From Brachybacterium sp. UMB0905 (GTDB taxonomy: Bacteria; Actinomycetota; Actinomycetes; Actinomycetales; Dermabacteraceae): DNA of 23,098 nt. The notes under the pieces were generated by a model. The model was not told the origin of the DNA and did no database searches. It saw only the letters and a list, made by a program, of their open reading frames with translations. The stretch is from contig NZ_PNHL01000003.1 of the NCBI RefSeq assembly GCF_002871795.1, positions 1 through 23,098 on the forward strand. The letters are read 5' to 3'. Position 1 is the stretch's first letter; each line of letters begins with the position of its first letter. Below are positions 22,559 to 23,098 of this stretch, piece by piece. The translations under genes were made by a program, and so were the position numbers.

Positions 22559-23098
22559 TCAGGCCCCGTAGCGGCGTTCGCGGTGGCAGTAGTCCCGCAG
22601 GGCTCGCAGCAGGTCCACGCGGCGGAAGCCCGGCCAGTTGGTCTCGCAGAACCAGTACTCGGAGTGCACGGACTGCCACAGCAGGAACCCGGAGAGGCGC
22701 TGCTCCCCGGAGGTGCGGATGATGAGGTCCGGGTCGGGCTGACCGCGGGTGTACAGGTGTTCGCCGATCCCCTCGGCCGTGATCGCGGCGGCGAGCTGCT
22801 CACCCTGCAGACCCTGCGCGGCCAGGTCCGTGACGAGCTCGCGGACAGCGCCGACGATCTCCTCGCGCCCTCCGTAGCCGATGGCGACGTTGACGGCCAG
22901 GTGCTTGCGGGGCGCGGCATCCTCCTGGGCGCGGGTGATCGCGGCGCGCACACCCTCCGGGAGGTCCTGCGGGCTGCCGGCCAGGTGCACCCGGTACCCG
23001 GCCTCCAGGACGCGGTCCACGGTGTCGGTGATGATCTCGTACAGCGCCACGAGCTCCTCTGGCGGGCGGCGCAGGTTGTCGGTGGAGAGCATCCACAC
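22559..23098 (-). CDS. uppS: cis-Isoprenyl diphosphate synthase (UppS family), 5' end outside window
   Basis: This family condenses IPP in cis onto an allylic diphosphate to make Z-farnesyl or long-chain polyprenyl diphosphates for cell-wall carrier lipids. The 179 residues visible are the C-terminal two thirds. [13 protein letters not shown] corresponds to the family's FSTENW-RP block, [13 protein letters not shown] to the NxAxxYGGRxEI block, and [20 protein letters not shown] then [12 protein letters not shown] is the signature region with the Arg and Ser residues that hold the IPP diphosphate. The N-terminal DGNRRW motif lies outside, and GTG at 23098 is probably internal. Whether it makes a short or a long chain cannot be told here; actinobacteria usually carry both types. 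Confidence 0.93.
   Translation of the reverse strand: MWMLSTDNLRRPPEELVALYEIITDTVDRVLEAGYRVHLAGSPQDLPEGVRAAITRAQEDAAPRKHLAVNVAIGYGGREEIVGAVRELVTDLAAQGLQGEQLAAAITAEGIGEHLYTRGQPDPDLIIRTSGEQRLSGFLLWQSVHSEYWFCETNWPGFRRVDLLRALRDYCHRERRYGA

Overview
The window is GC-rich DNA that looks like a high-GC actinobacterium. The gene content (a DUF4245 membrane protein beside xseAB, a Tat-exported protein, a PIN-PhoH protein next to an isoprenyl diphosphate synthase) and the many starts that look leaderless fit the Micrococcales, possibly a Brachybacterium-like Dermabacteraceae member. That placement is inference from gene content, not from a marker gene. I saw no rRNA, tRNA, CRISPR array, transposase or integrase. 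Most long alternative-frame ORFs are GC shadows of the genes listed.

Region 1 (1-4800): anmK (cell-wall recycling, minus strand, 3' end outside the window) is divergent from an unusual gene in which a BCCT transporter is fused to a C-terminal dephospho-CoA-kinase (CoaE)-like domain that has lost the Walker A lysine. An atypical short-chain dehydrogenase/NAD(P)-binding protein and a possible two-helix membrane peptide follow.

Region 2 (4800-6470): an accessory-looking patch with somewhat lower GC. It holds a hypothetical gene, a GNAT acetyltransferase and a HigA-type antitoxin gene. The antitoxin gene carries, in frame upstream, what looks like the first ~36 codons of a HigB toxin without a start codon: a decayed higBA locus, now coupled to the acetyltransferase by a 4-nt overlap.

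Region 3 (6470-17841): mostly core genes. These are the ATPase gene ychF, a cupin, rmuC, an exported von Willebrand A-domain protein, ispH (last but one step of the MEP isoprenoid pathway), divergent xseA-xseB (exonuclease VII), a DUF4245 membrane protein, a PfkB sugar kinase and fumC.

Region 4 (17842-20864): accessory and repeat-rich. A Tat-exported four-cysteine protein sits behind two similar operator-like palindromes. A DUF559 nuclease-like gene is flanked by diverged inverted copies of a ~75-bp repeat and preceded by a 32-bp tandem repeat. A frameshifted four-helix membrane gene lies under a MerR-type operator/promoter.

Region 5 (20865-23098): a PIN-PhoH protein and the C-terminal part of a cis-isoprenyl diphosphate synthase, both on the minus strand. 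With ispH this gives two isoprenoid genes in the window. The strongest candidates for something undescribed are the BCCT/pseudo-CoaE fusion and the HigB-stub/HigA-GNAT arrangement.
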